A model generated the notes under the pieces. That model did no database searches, was not told where the DNA came from, and saw only the letters and a program-made list of their open reading frames with translations. This document shows, one piece after another, positions 1 to 8,700 of a DNA stretch of 64,000 nt (position 1 is its first letter; every line of letters begins with the position of its first letter). The stretch comes from Paenilisteria rustica (lineage in GTDB: Bacteria > Bacillota > Bacilli > Lactobacillales > Listeriaceae): positions 62,001-126,000 of the forward strand of contig NZ_JABJVM010000003.1 of the NCBI RefSeq assembly GCF_013820765.1, written 5' to 3'. Position numbers and translations under genes: made by a program.

Positions 1-1053
1 TTGCACAGATGCTTGCTTTGTTAGCGCTTCATTCCAGTCCACAAAAGCCCACCAATACGGCTGTTCCACGGCTAAATAGTTCGCATCCAACAACTGTTGC
101 GCAAATCGAATCTGGTTCAGCGCCACAGGCCACAACTCCGTCAACGTCTCCAAATCCCTAGTTGCCTCATAATAGTCATGTAACGTCGTCGCGAAATAAA
201 GCGCATAATCCACCAAATACGTATCATCCGGAATCGGCTCCGGCTCAATAAACAAATTCGCGGCCACGCGCCCATCCGCATCCGTAAGCCCTGCAAACAA
301 ATACAAACAGCGCTTCACCAAATCCCGGTTATCAAACGTTTCATAGTTTGTCTGCGCTTGCAAATACAAATCCCCGAGCCACAAACGCCGATCCCGCTTC
401 GGTCCATCCTCGAAAACATCCTGCATGCAATCCGCCAACGTCTTCACGCTCACCCGATCTAAAGCCTGAAAAAAGTCACTCGTATCCGGGGCAACTTTTA
501 ACATCGCCCGATCCGCCGAACTTACCGTCTTTATTTTAACATGTTGTAGCGCGACTTTATACTTCGGCGACGAATCAATCACGTCAATTTTCAAATAGCG
601 AAAACTGTAGCGCCTCGTCAGCGTCAAATCACGCGGTAAAATATCGATATGATAATACTCCTCCTGAAGCCACGATTTACTCAACCAACCATCATAATTT
701 GTAAATGGTTCCGCGACTTCCACTGGCATTTCTCCAAACGTAAACTTGAGGTATAGCGGCGCGTCAGGTGGGCTCCCAACAGGCACCAGCGCAAGGCTCG
801 GAAACCCAACGACATGCTCCCCGAAGTCAAGAATCACGCTATCCCCTTGACCAAGTAAGACCCGACCTAACTCTGAAATCGGCGCCACATCGCGGACTTT
901 CCACCCATGAATCGCTTGTTCATCCGCCACGACCTCTACTATCGATTTCGCCGCGATATCCCGATGCAATAACGGTTTTCGAAACGCCTCAGCCTTCGCC
1001 AAAAACGCCTTATTTTTCACAATCACAACATTCTCATTGACCTGCATATTCAT
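1..1053 (-). CDS. GH78-like alpha-L-rhamnosidase-type glycosidase (3' end off window)
   Basis: The minus-strand frame is open from an ATG at 1053 to the left edge, giving 351 codons with no stop, so the C-terminus is missing. An AAAGAGG ribosome binding site precedes the ATG. The first 170 or so residues look like a beta-sandwich. The motif DGPKRDRRLWLGD near residue 210 matches the conserved entry to the (alpha/alpha)6 barrel of bacterial alpha-L-rhamnosidases (GH78 and relatives), and alpha-helical barrel sequence follows. No signal peptide is visible, so it probably acts in the cytoplasm on sugar brought in by the symporter encoded 15 bp upstream, with which it forms an operon. The barrel fold is secure; the exact substrate (rhamnoside or another deoxysugar glycoside) is inferred. 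Confidence 0.75.
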   Translation of the reverse strand, partial: MNMQVNENVVIVKNKAFLAKAEAFRKPLLHRDIAAKSIVEVVADEQAIHGWKVRDVAPISELGRVLLGQGDSVILDFGEHVVGFPSLALVPVGSPPDAPLYLKFTFGEMPVEVAEPFTNYDGWLSKSWLQEEYYHIDILPRDLTLTRRYSFRYLKIDVIDSSPKYKVALQHVKIKTVSSADRAMLKVAPDTSDFFQALDRVSVKTLADCMQDVFEDGPKRDRRLWLGDLYLQAQTNYETFDNRDLVKRCLYLFAGLTDADGRVAANLFIEPEPIPDDTYLVDYALYFATTLHDYYEATRDLETLTELWPVALNQIRFAQQLLDANYLAVEQPYWWAFVDWNEALTKQASVQ

Positions 1054-1068
1054 CCAAAAAACCTCTTT

Positions 1069-2427
1069 CTAATCCTCCAACAAACGCGCATCAAGCTCTT
1101 TGCGAATCTCCGGATACAATTTATCTAACTTATAAAATGACATAATGACCATCGAAAGCACCACCAAAATAGCTGGAATCACGAGATAATTCAATTTTAT
1201 CGCTAGCAAGGCGTCCGAACTTTGCGTTGTATTCGTCGCATAATGCCCCCAAGTCAAAATCACACCCGAAATCGCGCCAGCCACCGCCATCGCCACTTTT
1301 CCGATAAAGCCATTGACCGCCGAAAGCACACCGGCCGCACTCACGCCAGATTTCCACTCACCGTAATCAACTGGATCTGCCTGCATCGAGAAATAAATAC
1401 TCTGCCGAAGCCCGTGTCCAAGCGCCGCGACAACCGATCCAATCAATAATCCCGTCACATTCACATTCGCAAAAATCATAATCGCCAGCCCCAGCAAATT
1501 CGCCACGCTACCAATCATAAATACGCTCCGCTTCAACATCCGACTCGAGAAAAACGGCGTAACTATCGTCCCAACCATCGGAACCATCGAGCCAATCCCA
1601 GCCACCACAATCGCCAAATCCGGCCGACCAACATTATACGTATAATAGTAGATAAGCGAACCTTGCATAAAGAAATACGAACCCCACATAAACAAAATAT
1701 TCACCGCAAAAATGTACCATGGCTTATTCCCCTTAAGTGCAAGGAAAGTCTGCTTCACTGTTACTTTTTCAAGCTTCATCTTCACTTTTTCCTCCACATT
1801 TCGGAAGGTGAAAAAGAAGAGCAATGTCCCAACTACTGCAAAAATTACCATCGTCCAAAAGAAGCCCTGGGACTTAGAGCCACCACCGAGTAACCCGACT
1901 AATGGCAATGTCAGTACACTAACAATCGTCGCGCCAACAAAAGCAAAAATCATTCGTGTCGTCGCCAAAATCGTCCGTTCATTCGCATCGCTCGTTAAGC
2001 TAGGCAAAATCGAAGCCATCGGAATATTCACCATCGTGTAAGCCAGTGACAGACCCAAATAAGTGATATAAGCGTAAACCAATTTTCCAGCAGGCCCAAT
2101 ATCTGGCACATAAAAAGCTAGAATCGCCAGTAATCCAAACGGAATCGCGCCAAGCAAGAAATAAGGCCGAGATTTCCCCCATTTTGTATTCGTTTTATCA
2201 ATCAAAACCCCCATCAAAACATCAGCGACCCCATCCACAACCCGAGTTACCAAAAATAATACACTGACCTGAACCGCGGCTAATCCGAAAATATCCGTAT
2301 AAAAATACATTAAATAAAGCGTTATCATTTGCCAAATCAAATTACAAGCCAGATCAGCCGACCCATATCCAATCCGTTGCCGCCATTTAGAAATCCCTTT
2401 ATGAGCCAATACCGTCGTGTTTTCCAT
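1069..2427 (-). CDS. GPH-family sugar:cation symporter (MFS)
   Basis: A 452-residue membrane protein with about 12 hydrophobic segments. It belongs to the glycoside-pentoside-hexuronide:cation symporter family: an N-terminal GYGSADLACN segment, then DVLMGVLIDKTNTKWGKSRPY in the first cytoplasmic loop, the family signature. These carriers import glycosides, pentosides or hexuronides with H+ or Na+. The ATG is preceded by GAGGAGG. The glycosidase gene starts 15 bp after its stop, so transporter and hydrolase are likely co-transcribed and co-regulated through the palindrome in the promoter. The substrate cannot be read from sequence; the partner enzyme suggests a rhamnose-containing or similar glycoside. 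Confidence 0.88.
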   Translation of the reverse strand: MENTTVLAHKGISKWRQRIGYGSADLACNLIWQMITLYLMYFYTDIFGLAAVQVSVLFLVTRVVDGVADVLMGVLIDKTNTKWGKSRPYFLLGAIPFGLLAILAFYVPDIGPAGKLVYAYITYLGLSLAYTMVNIPMASILPSLTSDANERTILATTRMIFAFVGATIVSVLTLPLVGLLGGGSKSQGFFWTMVIFAVVGTLLFFFTFRNVEEKVKMKLEKVTVKQTFLALKGNKPWYIFAVNILFMWGSYFFMQGSLIYYYTYNVGRPDLAIVVAGIGSMVPMVGTIVTPFFSSRMLKRSVFMIGSVANLLGLAIMIFANVNVTGLLIGSVVAALGHGLRQSIYFSMQADPVDYGEWKSGVSAAGVLSAVNGFIGKVAMAVAGAISGVILTWGHYATNTTQSSDALLAIKLNYLVIPAILVVLSMVIMSFYKLDKLYPEIRKELDARLLED

Positions 2428-2472
2428 TCAAAAGCCTCCTCGTCAAAATTTTGCGCTACGTAACATACTTCA

Positions 2473-2501
2473 ATTAAAGCGCTTTCTTAACGATTCGACA
2501 A
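2473..2501 (-). promoter_or_regulatory. Promoter with overlapping LacI/CcpA-type palindrome
   Basis: On the minus strand, TTGTCG (2501-2496), a 17-bp spacer and TTTAAT (2478-2473) form a sigma-A-like promoter for the symporter-glycosidase operon. The perfect palindrome AAAGCGCTTT (2476-2485) sits in the spacer and -10 region. It resembles the core of LacI-family operators, including CcpA cre boxes, although the flanks fit the cre consensus poorly. Binding here would block polymerase, so repression relieved by substrate is likely. Confidence 0.6.
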
Positions 2502-2639
2502 GAACAGTTATACATATGTTTGTGGTTGATTTACAGGTGTGTGCTTTATAAATAGTAGTCAATAAAACATCATCCCAATTTAAAAAAATAAAATTTCTAC
2601 GATTGTTATCAAGTGGTCGGGCAAGCCAATTTCATATGA

Positions 2640-2686
2640 TATAGTAGAAGAGCCATCTGCCTCTAAGATGAGTATCACATCTAGAG
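2640..2686 (+). promoter_or_regulatory. Toxin mRNA promoter and 5' hairpin (par locus 1)
   Basis: An extended -10 element (TG-A-TATAGT, hexamer at 2640-2645) would start the toxin mRNA near 2652. The leader then forms a hairpin: CTCTAAGATG (2661-2670) pairs with CATCTAGAG (2678-2686) with one bulged A. It lies just before the AAGGGGGGTG ribosome binding site. This matches the upstream helix of par RNA I, which limits toxin translation. Confidence 0.6.
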
Positions 2687-2701
2687 AAGGGGGGTGTACA
2701 C

Positions 2702-2812
2702 ATGTTTATCTTATCAACTATTCTTGCACCAATCATTGTTGGTTGCGTCCTTGCAGTCTTCAATAACTGGTTAGAGATTCGGAGCAAGAAGCAAAAAGAT
2801 CGTAGACGGTAA
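2702..2812 (+). CDS. Fst-family type I toxin (par locus 1)
   Basis: A 36-residue peptide with one hydrophobic segment and a basic tail. The APIIVGC motif (residues 9-15) is the signature of the Fst/TxpA-like membrane toxins of type I systems first described as par on plasmid pAD1; many are annotated as putative holin-like toxins. The ribosome binding site is AAGGGGGGTG. It is flanked by a leader hairpin, a bidirectional terminator and a convergent antisense promoter, the complete par layout. The peptide is expected to insert into the cytoplasmic membrane when the antisense RNA is lost. It is too short for ordinary ORF calling. Family assignment is strong; toxicity is inferred. Confidence 0.88.
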   Translation: MFILSTILAPIIVGCVLAVFNNWLEIRSKKQKDRRR

Positions 2813-2820
2813 CTAACCAA

Positions 2821-2887
2821 AAGCAACCCCTATCTCGTGCCTGAGATAGGGGTTTCGCTTTGGGTATACCCATGTTTATCATTATCT
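2821..2887 (-). ncRNA. Antisense RNA II-like antitoxin (par locus 1)
   Basis: A minus-strand promoter, TTGCGA (2921-2916), 16-bp spacer, TATAAT (2899-2894), points towards the toxin gene and would start an RNA of about 65 nt near 2887 that ends in the shared terminator. Its 5' part is the repeat CATGTTTATC (2871-2880). The same 10 bp occur at 2701-2710 across the toxin start codon, and the match extends on both sides (GGGTRTACMC before, TTATC after). Because the repeats are direct and the RNAs convergent, this RNA can pair with the toxin start region as well as at the terminator, as in pAD1 par. Ends are estimates. Confidence 0.75.
2825..2854. terminator. Bidirectional terminator shared by toxin mRNA and antisense RNA
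   Basis: AACCCCTATCTC (2825-2836) pairs perfectly with GAGATAGGGGTT (2843-2854) around a 6-nt loop. In par loci the convergent RNA I and RNA II end at one shared hairpin that also starts their pairing; this hairpin has the same position. Confidence 0.85.
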
Positions 2888-2964
2888 GACTTTATTATAC
2901 CACGGACCTAAATTTTCGCAAATACAAACCCTCTCTGTCTAACAAACTGAAAAACCAAATCAAT

Positions 2965-2984
2965 TTTCTGGAAAATCCCTGTTT
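2965..2984 (+). repeat. 20-bp upstream motif, copy 1
   Basis: TTTCTGGAAAATCCCTGTTT lies 80 bp upstream of the lipoprotein start and recurs exactly at 5538-5557 ahead of the large surface protein. Both copies are followed by a T-run and GAT. It may be a shared regulator site; no known factor is recognised. Confidence 0.6.
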
Positions 2985-3064
2985 CTGAATTTTTGGATGG
3001 TAAGCTATGAGTATATTAAATCGCAACACAAAAAAATAATTGCAAATAAGAGAGGAAGTTTTTT

Positions 3065-3523
3065 ATGAAGAAAAGTAAAAGCTGGATTGCATTATTTATT
3101 TTAAGCCTGACATTGGTAGCCGTTGTCGCAGCATGTGGAACGACAGCAGGTGCGAACGATATCGGGAAAACAAGAACGGCCAATGATTTAGAAATAACAG
3201 TGACGCACGTCGAAACTTTAAATAGTAAGAATGATAAAACGCAACTCGCAAAAATCGATTTTGAAGTCTTGAATGTAGGATCGGACGAAGCAGGCGTTGG
3301 AGCAGGAGATTTCGTTGTGAAGACGGAGAACGGCAAAAAGCACAGTGTCTACGGAATGCACGCCAACAACTTCGGTGACGCGATTGCAGCAGGAAAGATG
3401 CTTCGAGGCTCAGGTTATTACGAAGTACCAGCGGGTAAGCAGGACGTGACGGTCATTTATCAACCGGCAGTCGGCAAGGCAGATCAAGAAGCGACATGGA
3501 CGATAACGCTCCCTGAAAAATAA
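3065..3523 (+). CDS. Lipoprotein with DUF4352-like immunoglobulin fold
   Basis: 152 residues. A type II signal peptide ends in the lipobox VAAC with Cys24 as the lipidated residue, so the mature protein is anchored to the outer face of the membrane. The remainder (about residues 35-150) resembles the DUF4352 beta-sandwich of Gram-positive lipoproteins: IGKTRTANDLEITV, then an LNVGSDEAG-type turn. Function is unknown; such domains are thought to be binding or regulatory modules. GAGAGGAAG precedes the ATG. It is 20 bp upstream of the UDP-sugar dehydrogenase gene, so the three genes to 5501 look like one operon. Confidence 0.8.
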   Translation: MKKSKSWIALFILSLTLVAVVAACGTTAGANDIGKTRTANDLEITVTHVETLNSKNDKTQLAKIDFEVLNVGSDEAGVGAGDFVVKTENGKKHSVYGMHANNFGDAIAAGKMLRGSGYYEVPAGKQDVTVIYQPAVGKADQEATWTITLPEK

Positions 3524-3543
3524 GAAAGGTGGAATGCAGAACA

Positions 3544-4818
3544 ATGAAAATTACAGTAGTAGGACTTGGATATATCGGCTTACCAACCGCGATTTTGTTT
3601 GCGAAGTACGGCAATAAGGTGACAGGGGTGGATTTATCCCCAGTCATGACGGACAACTTAAACGCTGGACGAATTCACATTGAAGAACCTGGACTCGAGG
3701 CAGATTTGCAAGACGCTTTAGCCTTAAATAATTTTCACGCCAGTACAACACCAGTAAGCGCAGATGCCTATATCATCGCTGTACCAACACCTAACAAAAA
3801 CGACGAATATAAATCATGTGACACAGCGTATGTTGAGTCGGCGCTAGGCAGCATTGTACCACTTTTGAAGGAAAACGACACGATTATCGTCGAGTCAACG
3901 ATTGCACCAAGAACGATGGCAGACGTTGTACAACCGCTTATTGAAAAACAAGGATTTACCGTCGGACAAGACATCTTCTTAGCACACTGTCCAGAACGAG
4001 TTTTACCAGGAAACATCATGCACGAACTAATCCACAACCCGCGAATCATCGGCGGAATCACCGAGCAATGTACCGAAAAAGCAGCAGCGGTATACGGCGA
4101 ATTTGTTGAAGGCGAGATCATCAAGGCGCAAGCTGGTGAAGCAGAACTCAGCAAATTGATGGAGAATACGTATCGTGACCTAAATATCGCATTAGCTAAC
4201 GAACTCGCAAAAATCAGTAACCACCTCGAAATTGACGCGCTACGTGTGATCGAAATGGCGAATAAACATCCCCGTGTCAACTTGCACCAACCCGGCCCCG
4301 GCGTTGGCGGACACTGTTTAGCCGTAGATCCATACTTCGTTATCGCAGCAGCCCCTGAACAATCCCCACTTATGCAAACAGCCCGTAAAGTAAACAACAG
4401 TATGCCAGAATATGTCGTCGAAAACGTGAAACAAATCATGGAACAGCGCGACGGAAACACAGTGACATTATTCGGACTTACTTACAAAGGTAATATTGAT
4501 GACATCCGTGAAAGCCCAGGGATGGAAATCAAAGAAATGCTCGTAAAAGAAGGTTTTAATGTCAAAAGTTTCGATCCCCATGTTGTATCCGCACCACTAA
4601 CAGGCGAAGAAGCATGTGAAGACAGCTCGCTAATCGTTGTTTTAAGCGACCATGACGAATTCCGCACCATTCCGACTAACTATACTGACAAAATGCGCTC
4701 AGCAATCGTTTTCGACACGAAAAATATGGTTCAAAATGTCGGTGAACAAGTTGTTTATGCCAATTATGGCAATTTATATAAAGTCACGAAGGATGTGGCA
4801 GAATACCAATTCAATTAA
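3544..4818 (+). CDS. UDP-N-acetyl-D-mannosamine/UDP-glucose 6-dehydrogenase family
   Basis: 424 residues from ATG 3544, 11 nt after AAAGGTGG; a GTG at 3529 inside the ribosome binding site is rejected. GLGYIGLPTA at the N-terminus is the NAD-binding Rossmann motif. HCPERVLPG and GGHCLAVDP mark the active site, with the catalytic Cys in GGHC. The C-terminal domain has FGLTYKGNIDDIRESPG. The enzyme oxidises a UDP-hexose(NAc) twice to the uronic acid. The sequence resembles the WecC (UDP-ManNAc dehydrogenase) branch more than UDP-glucose dehydrogenases. With the sugar transferase next door it should supply or start a surface polysaccharide. Substrate not certain. Confidence 0.88.
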   Translation: MKITVVGLGYIGLPTAILFAKYGNKVTGVDLSPVMTDNLNAGRIHIEEPGLEADLQDALALNNFHASTTPVSADAYIIAVPTPNKNDEYKSCDTAYVESALGSIVPLLKENDTIIVESTIAPRTMADVVQPLIEKQGFTVGQDIFLAHCPERVLPGNIMHELIHNPRIIGGITEQCTEKAAAVYGEFVEGEIIKAQAGEAELSKLMENTYRDLNIALANELAKISNHLEIDALRVIEMANKHPRVNLHQPGPGVGGHCLAVDPYFVIAAAPEQSPLMQTARKVNNSMPEYVVENVKQIMEQRDGNTVTLFGLTYKGNIDDIRESPGMEIKEMLVKEGFNVKSFDPHVVSAPLTGEEACEDSSLIVVLSDHDEFRTIPTNYTDKMRSAIVFDTKNMVQNVGEQVVYANYGNLYKVTKDVAEYQFN

Positions 4819-4832
4819 GGACGTGAAAGCCC

Positions 4833-5501
4833 ATGGAAAAGACCTATTACAGTTTCCGAGAACAGGCCAGAACAGCCCGAGAATCCCACGAAAAACCAAT
4901 GCACGACAAAGTATGGCGCATCTTCGACATCATCGCCGCCGTCTTTGCCCTCCTCATCTCCCTCCCAATCCTCCTCGCAATTGCCATCACCATCAAATTC
5001 GAAAACTGGAAAGCCCCGATTTTCTTCAAACAAAAGCGCGTCGGAAAAGACGGCGAACTCTTCTATATGTATAAATTCCGCTCGATGTATGTCGATGCAG
5101 AAGCACAACTCGCCAAACTTCAGGCTCAGAATGAAATGGACGGCCACATGTTCAAAATGAAAGACGATCCCCGCATCACCCGCGTCGGCAAATGGATTCG
5201 CAAAACGAGTCTCGACGAATTCCCCCAATTCATCAATATTTTAAAAGGCGACATGTCCTTCGTTGGACCCCGCCCACCACTGATGACAGAATATGCAAAC
5301 TACACAAGCCACGAGAAAAAGCGTCTCCTCGTAACACCAGGATGTACCGGTTTATGGCAAGTCAGCGGCAGAAACAACCTGACTTTTAACGAAATGATTG
5401 ACCTTGATTTACAGTACATCGAAAAGAGATCGATCCGCTTCAACATCAAGATTCTACTACTCACTTTTAAGGAATTCACAAGCAAAGGAAACGGTATGTA
5501 A
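4833..5501 (+). CDS. Undecaprenyl-phosphate sugar-1-phosphate transferase (bacterial sugar transferase family)
   Basis: 222 residues. One N-terminal hydrophobic hairpin (about 27-50) is followed by the PF02397 catalytic region: KFRSMYVDAE, GKWIRKTSLDEFPQF and GPRPPL in order. This is the compact form without the four-helix N-terminal domain of WbaP/CpsE types. It moves a sugar-1-phosphate from a UDP-sugar to undecaprenyl phosphate, the first step in making a lipid-linked glycan. It is 14 bp after the dehydrogenase gene. No other glycosyltransferase, flippase or polymerase follows, so the rest of the pathway must be encoded elsewhere. Confidence 0.9.
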   Translation: MEKTYYSFREQARTARESHEKPMHDKVWRIFDIIAAVFALLISLPILLAIAITIKFENWKAPIFFKQKRVGKDGELFYMYKFRSMYVDAEAQLAKLQAQNEMDGHMFKMKDDPRITRVGKWIRKTSLDEFPQFINILKGDMSFVGPRPPLMTEYANYTSHEKKRLLVTPGCTGLWQVSGRNNLTFNEMIDLDLQYIEKRSIRFNIKILLLTFKEFTSKGNGM

Positions 5502-5537
5502 AACCGCGTGTCTAAAAAGTTGATTTTCAAAAATAAG

Positions 5538-5557
5538 TTTCTGGAAAATCCCTGTTT
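5538..5557 (+). repeat. 20-bp upstream motif, copy 2
   Basis: Exact second copy of the motif at 2965-2984, here about 200 bp before the large surface-protein gene. It is followed by AGGGAAAATTTTTGAT and GTATAC, a possible -10 region. Confidence 0.6.
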
Positions 5558-5598
5558 TAGGGAAAATTTTTGATAAAGTATACGTAGGCCAACAAATT

Positions 5599-5641
5599 AG
5601 GAGGTGGGAACAATGTGAAACGAAGCAGTACTTCCCAATAA
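5599..5641 (+). promoter_or_regulatory. Orphan Shine-Dalgarno with minimal ORFs in a long leader
   Basis: AGGAGGTGG (5599-5607) is a near-perfect ribosome binding site about 155 bp upstream of the real gene. It is followed by ATGTGA (a start-stop) and, overlapping, a GTG-led ORF of 8 codons ending at TAA 5639-5641. It may be a leader peptide or a STAB-SD type element, where bound ribosomes protect the mRNA 5' end. Confidence 0.45.
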
Positions 5642-5759
5642 GAAAACAAACAATTATTTATTCCTCGTAACAAATTCCCTCATAAAGATTCTTAATAATA
5701 ATACCCCAAAAATTCAAGTTGTGAGACAGACTCTCATAACAAAAGGAGAAAAATAAAAC

Positions 5760-8700
5760 ATGAAAAATACAATCCCATTCAACGTAATACCTACTAAAAA
5801 GGTGAAAAAAGCTTTATTCGCAACACTAGCAACAGTAACGGTTTTATCACAAATGTTAACAGTCTATCCAACAACAAGTGCAGCGGCTGAAACTGGCTCC
5901 GAAATTGGAACAACAGAAGCACCAACACAAGTAGGCGATTTTGCAACATTAAAACGAATCATTGAAGAAGATAATGGCATTACAAATATCGAATTAACAG
6001 CAGACATCACGATGACAGCAGGAATTAAGATTAATCTCAAGAAAACATCCCTTACAATTGATGGTAAAGGTTATACGCTGACAGAGAGCAAAGTGTCTAT
6101 AAATGACGCATGGCAAACGATTTACACATACACTGGCGCAGCGATGAAAACCATGAATATCAAAAACATGAAGATTCGCGGTTCCCATTACTACTCACCA
6201 TTCACAGTATACGGTGGTTATAAAGGTGTAGAACAAAACTTTGAAAACATCGATTATGTTGGTCCGCAATTTGTTTATAATACCGCTGGATCTGTTAACT
6301 TCACAGGAAAAAACAAAATTGTAAACGGAAAAGGTGTTGAGAATTTAGGAACACTAAATGAGCTTGTGGAAGCTAATAACGTTACGATCGCAGGTGAATT
6401 CATTGGTGAGCATAATACAACAGGAACGTATGCTTTCGTTTTAGCTGGTGCAAATCCATATTTCACTATTAAAGATGGTGCAAAAGTAGATATCGCTGCT
6501 AATGGTGGAGAACTTTTATACGCCCCAGCAAACACAGCAAACTTCACTGTAGGGAAAAGCGCAACATTCAACTTGAACACGCTTCGTGAGGTATTCCCAC
6601 TTGCAATGGCTAACGTAACATTTGATACGAGCTCTACAACAACAATTAATCGTACGGACGTATCAGCCGCCGCACTAATATCCGTAGGGCAAACTTTAAC
6701 TATAAATCCAAACGCAAGCTTAGTAGCAAAACAACCAGCAGCATCAAATGCAGCAGCACACATCTTCCGTACAACAGTAGCAAACGCAGTTATCAACATT
6801 AATGATCCGCGTAAATTAGACCTAGATGCAAACGGAACTGGCGCTAACCGTGTATTCTCAGCAGCGGGCAAAACAACAATTAACTTCAAAGGCCTATCAG
6901 AAATTGGCGTATTTAAACCGACAAACAAAACAGAAACACCAGACCTATCATGGCAAGAAGCTACCTTCCAAGTTATCCAAGCATCTGCACAAGCTGGAAT
7001 CGTTCAAGTAGGCGCAGCTTCATCTACTGGCGATATCCAAACTAAATTCGTACTAGCAGACGCAAAACGTATTACTACAACAGGAACCGTTGAAATTGCA
7101 CAAAAAGCAGTAAACGAACTTTTCACTAACAACGACCCAGCAACAGACGCAATCAAAGATACAACAACACAAGCAAAAATTGACGCAGCACAAAAATTAG
7201 TAGACGCAGTAACAGACACAGTTGAAAAAACAGCACTACAAAAAGATTTAGACCGCGCCCAAGAACTTTTAAATGAGCGTAACGCGGCAAGTACAGATAA
7301 AGAGCGTCAAGCAGCAGCACAAAAAGCGGTTAACGAATTATTCACGAGTGACCAACCATCAACAGACACAATCAAAGATACAACAACACAAGCATCTATT
7401 GACGACGCACAAGGATTAATCGACCTAGTAGTAGACCCAACAGTGAAAGTAGCACTACAAAAAGATCTAGACCGTGCGCAAGAATTGTTAGATGCACGTA
7501 ACGCAGCAAATGCAGCAGAAAAAGCACGTCAAGAAGCGGCATTAAAAGCAGTAAACGAATTATTCAACAGCGACAAACCATCAACAGACGCAATCAAAGA
7601 CATCACGAACCAAGATGCCATTGATGCAGCACAAAAATTAGTAAACGCAGTAACAGATGTTGCGGTAAAAGCACAATTACAAAAAGATCTAGACCGCGCA
7701 CAAGAATTGCTAGATGCACGTAACGCAGAACTAGCAGCAGAAAAAGCACGTCAAGAAGCAGCATTAAAAGCAGTAAACGAGTTATTCACTAGCGACAAAC
7801 CATCAACAGACGCAATCAAAGACATCACGAACCAAGACGCAATCGACGCAGCACAAAAATTAGTAGACGCAGTAACAGATCCAGCAGCAAAAGCAGCACT
7901 ACAAAAAGACTTAGACCGCGCTCAAGAATTACTAGACGCTCGTAACGCAGCAGCATCATCAGAGCAAGAACGTCAAGAAGCAGCGAAAAAAGCAGTAGAT
8001 GAGCTATTCACTAGCGACAAACCATCAACAGATACAATCAAAGATACAACAACACAAGCTTCCATCAATGCAGCACAAAAAGCAGTAAACGTAGTAACAG
8101 ATCCAACAGTAAAAGCTGAATTACAAAAAGATCTAGACCGTGCGCAAGAACTTTTAGATGCACGTAATGCAGCAGAAGCGGCAGAGAAAGCACGCCAAGA
8201 AGCAGCACAAAAAGCAGTCAATGAATTGTTCAACAGCAACCAACCATCAACGGACGTAATCAAAGGATCAACAACACAAGAAAAAATTGATGCAGCGCAA
8301 AAATTAGTAGACACAGTAACAGATCCAACAGTAAAAGCACAACTACAAAAAGATCTAGACCGTGCACAAGAACTTTTAGATGCTAAAAATGCAGAACAAG
8401 CACGTCAAGAGGCAGCACGTAAAGCAGTAAACGAGTTATTCACGAACGATACACCATCATCAAACGAAATCAAAGATCCAACAATTCAACCATCTATTGA
8501 TGCAGCACAAAAAATCATTGACACAGTAACAGATCCAGACGTAAAAGCACAACTACAAAGAGATTTAGACAAAGCGCAACAACTACTCGACATGCGTTCA
8601 TCAACAGTCGGAACAATCACACCAGCTGACTTCCTAATCGGTGGCGACAAGTATGTCACAGGAACATTCACGGGTAGCGTAGCGAAAATCTCCCTACTAG

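Noticed and set aside
3768..4460. 230-codon frame opposite the UDP-sugar dehydrogenase
   Set aside because: The sense gene is fully conserved and the antisense peptide is unlike any protein family I know.
7098..8606. Tandem repeats as a non-coding satellite
   Set aside because: They are in frame, encode a regular helical unit and vary mostly at silent or conservative positions.
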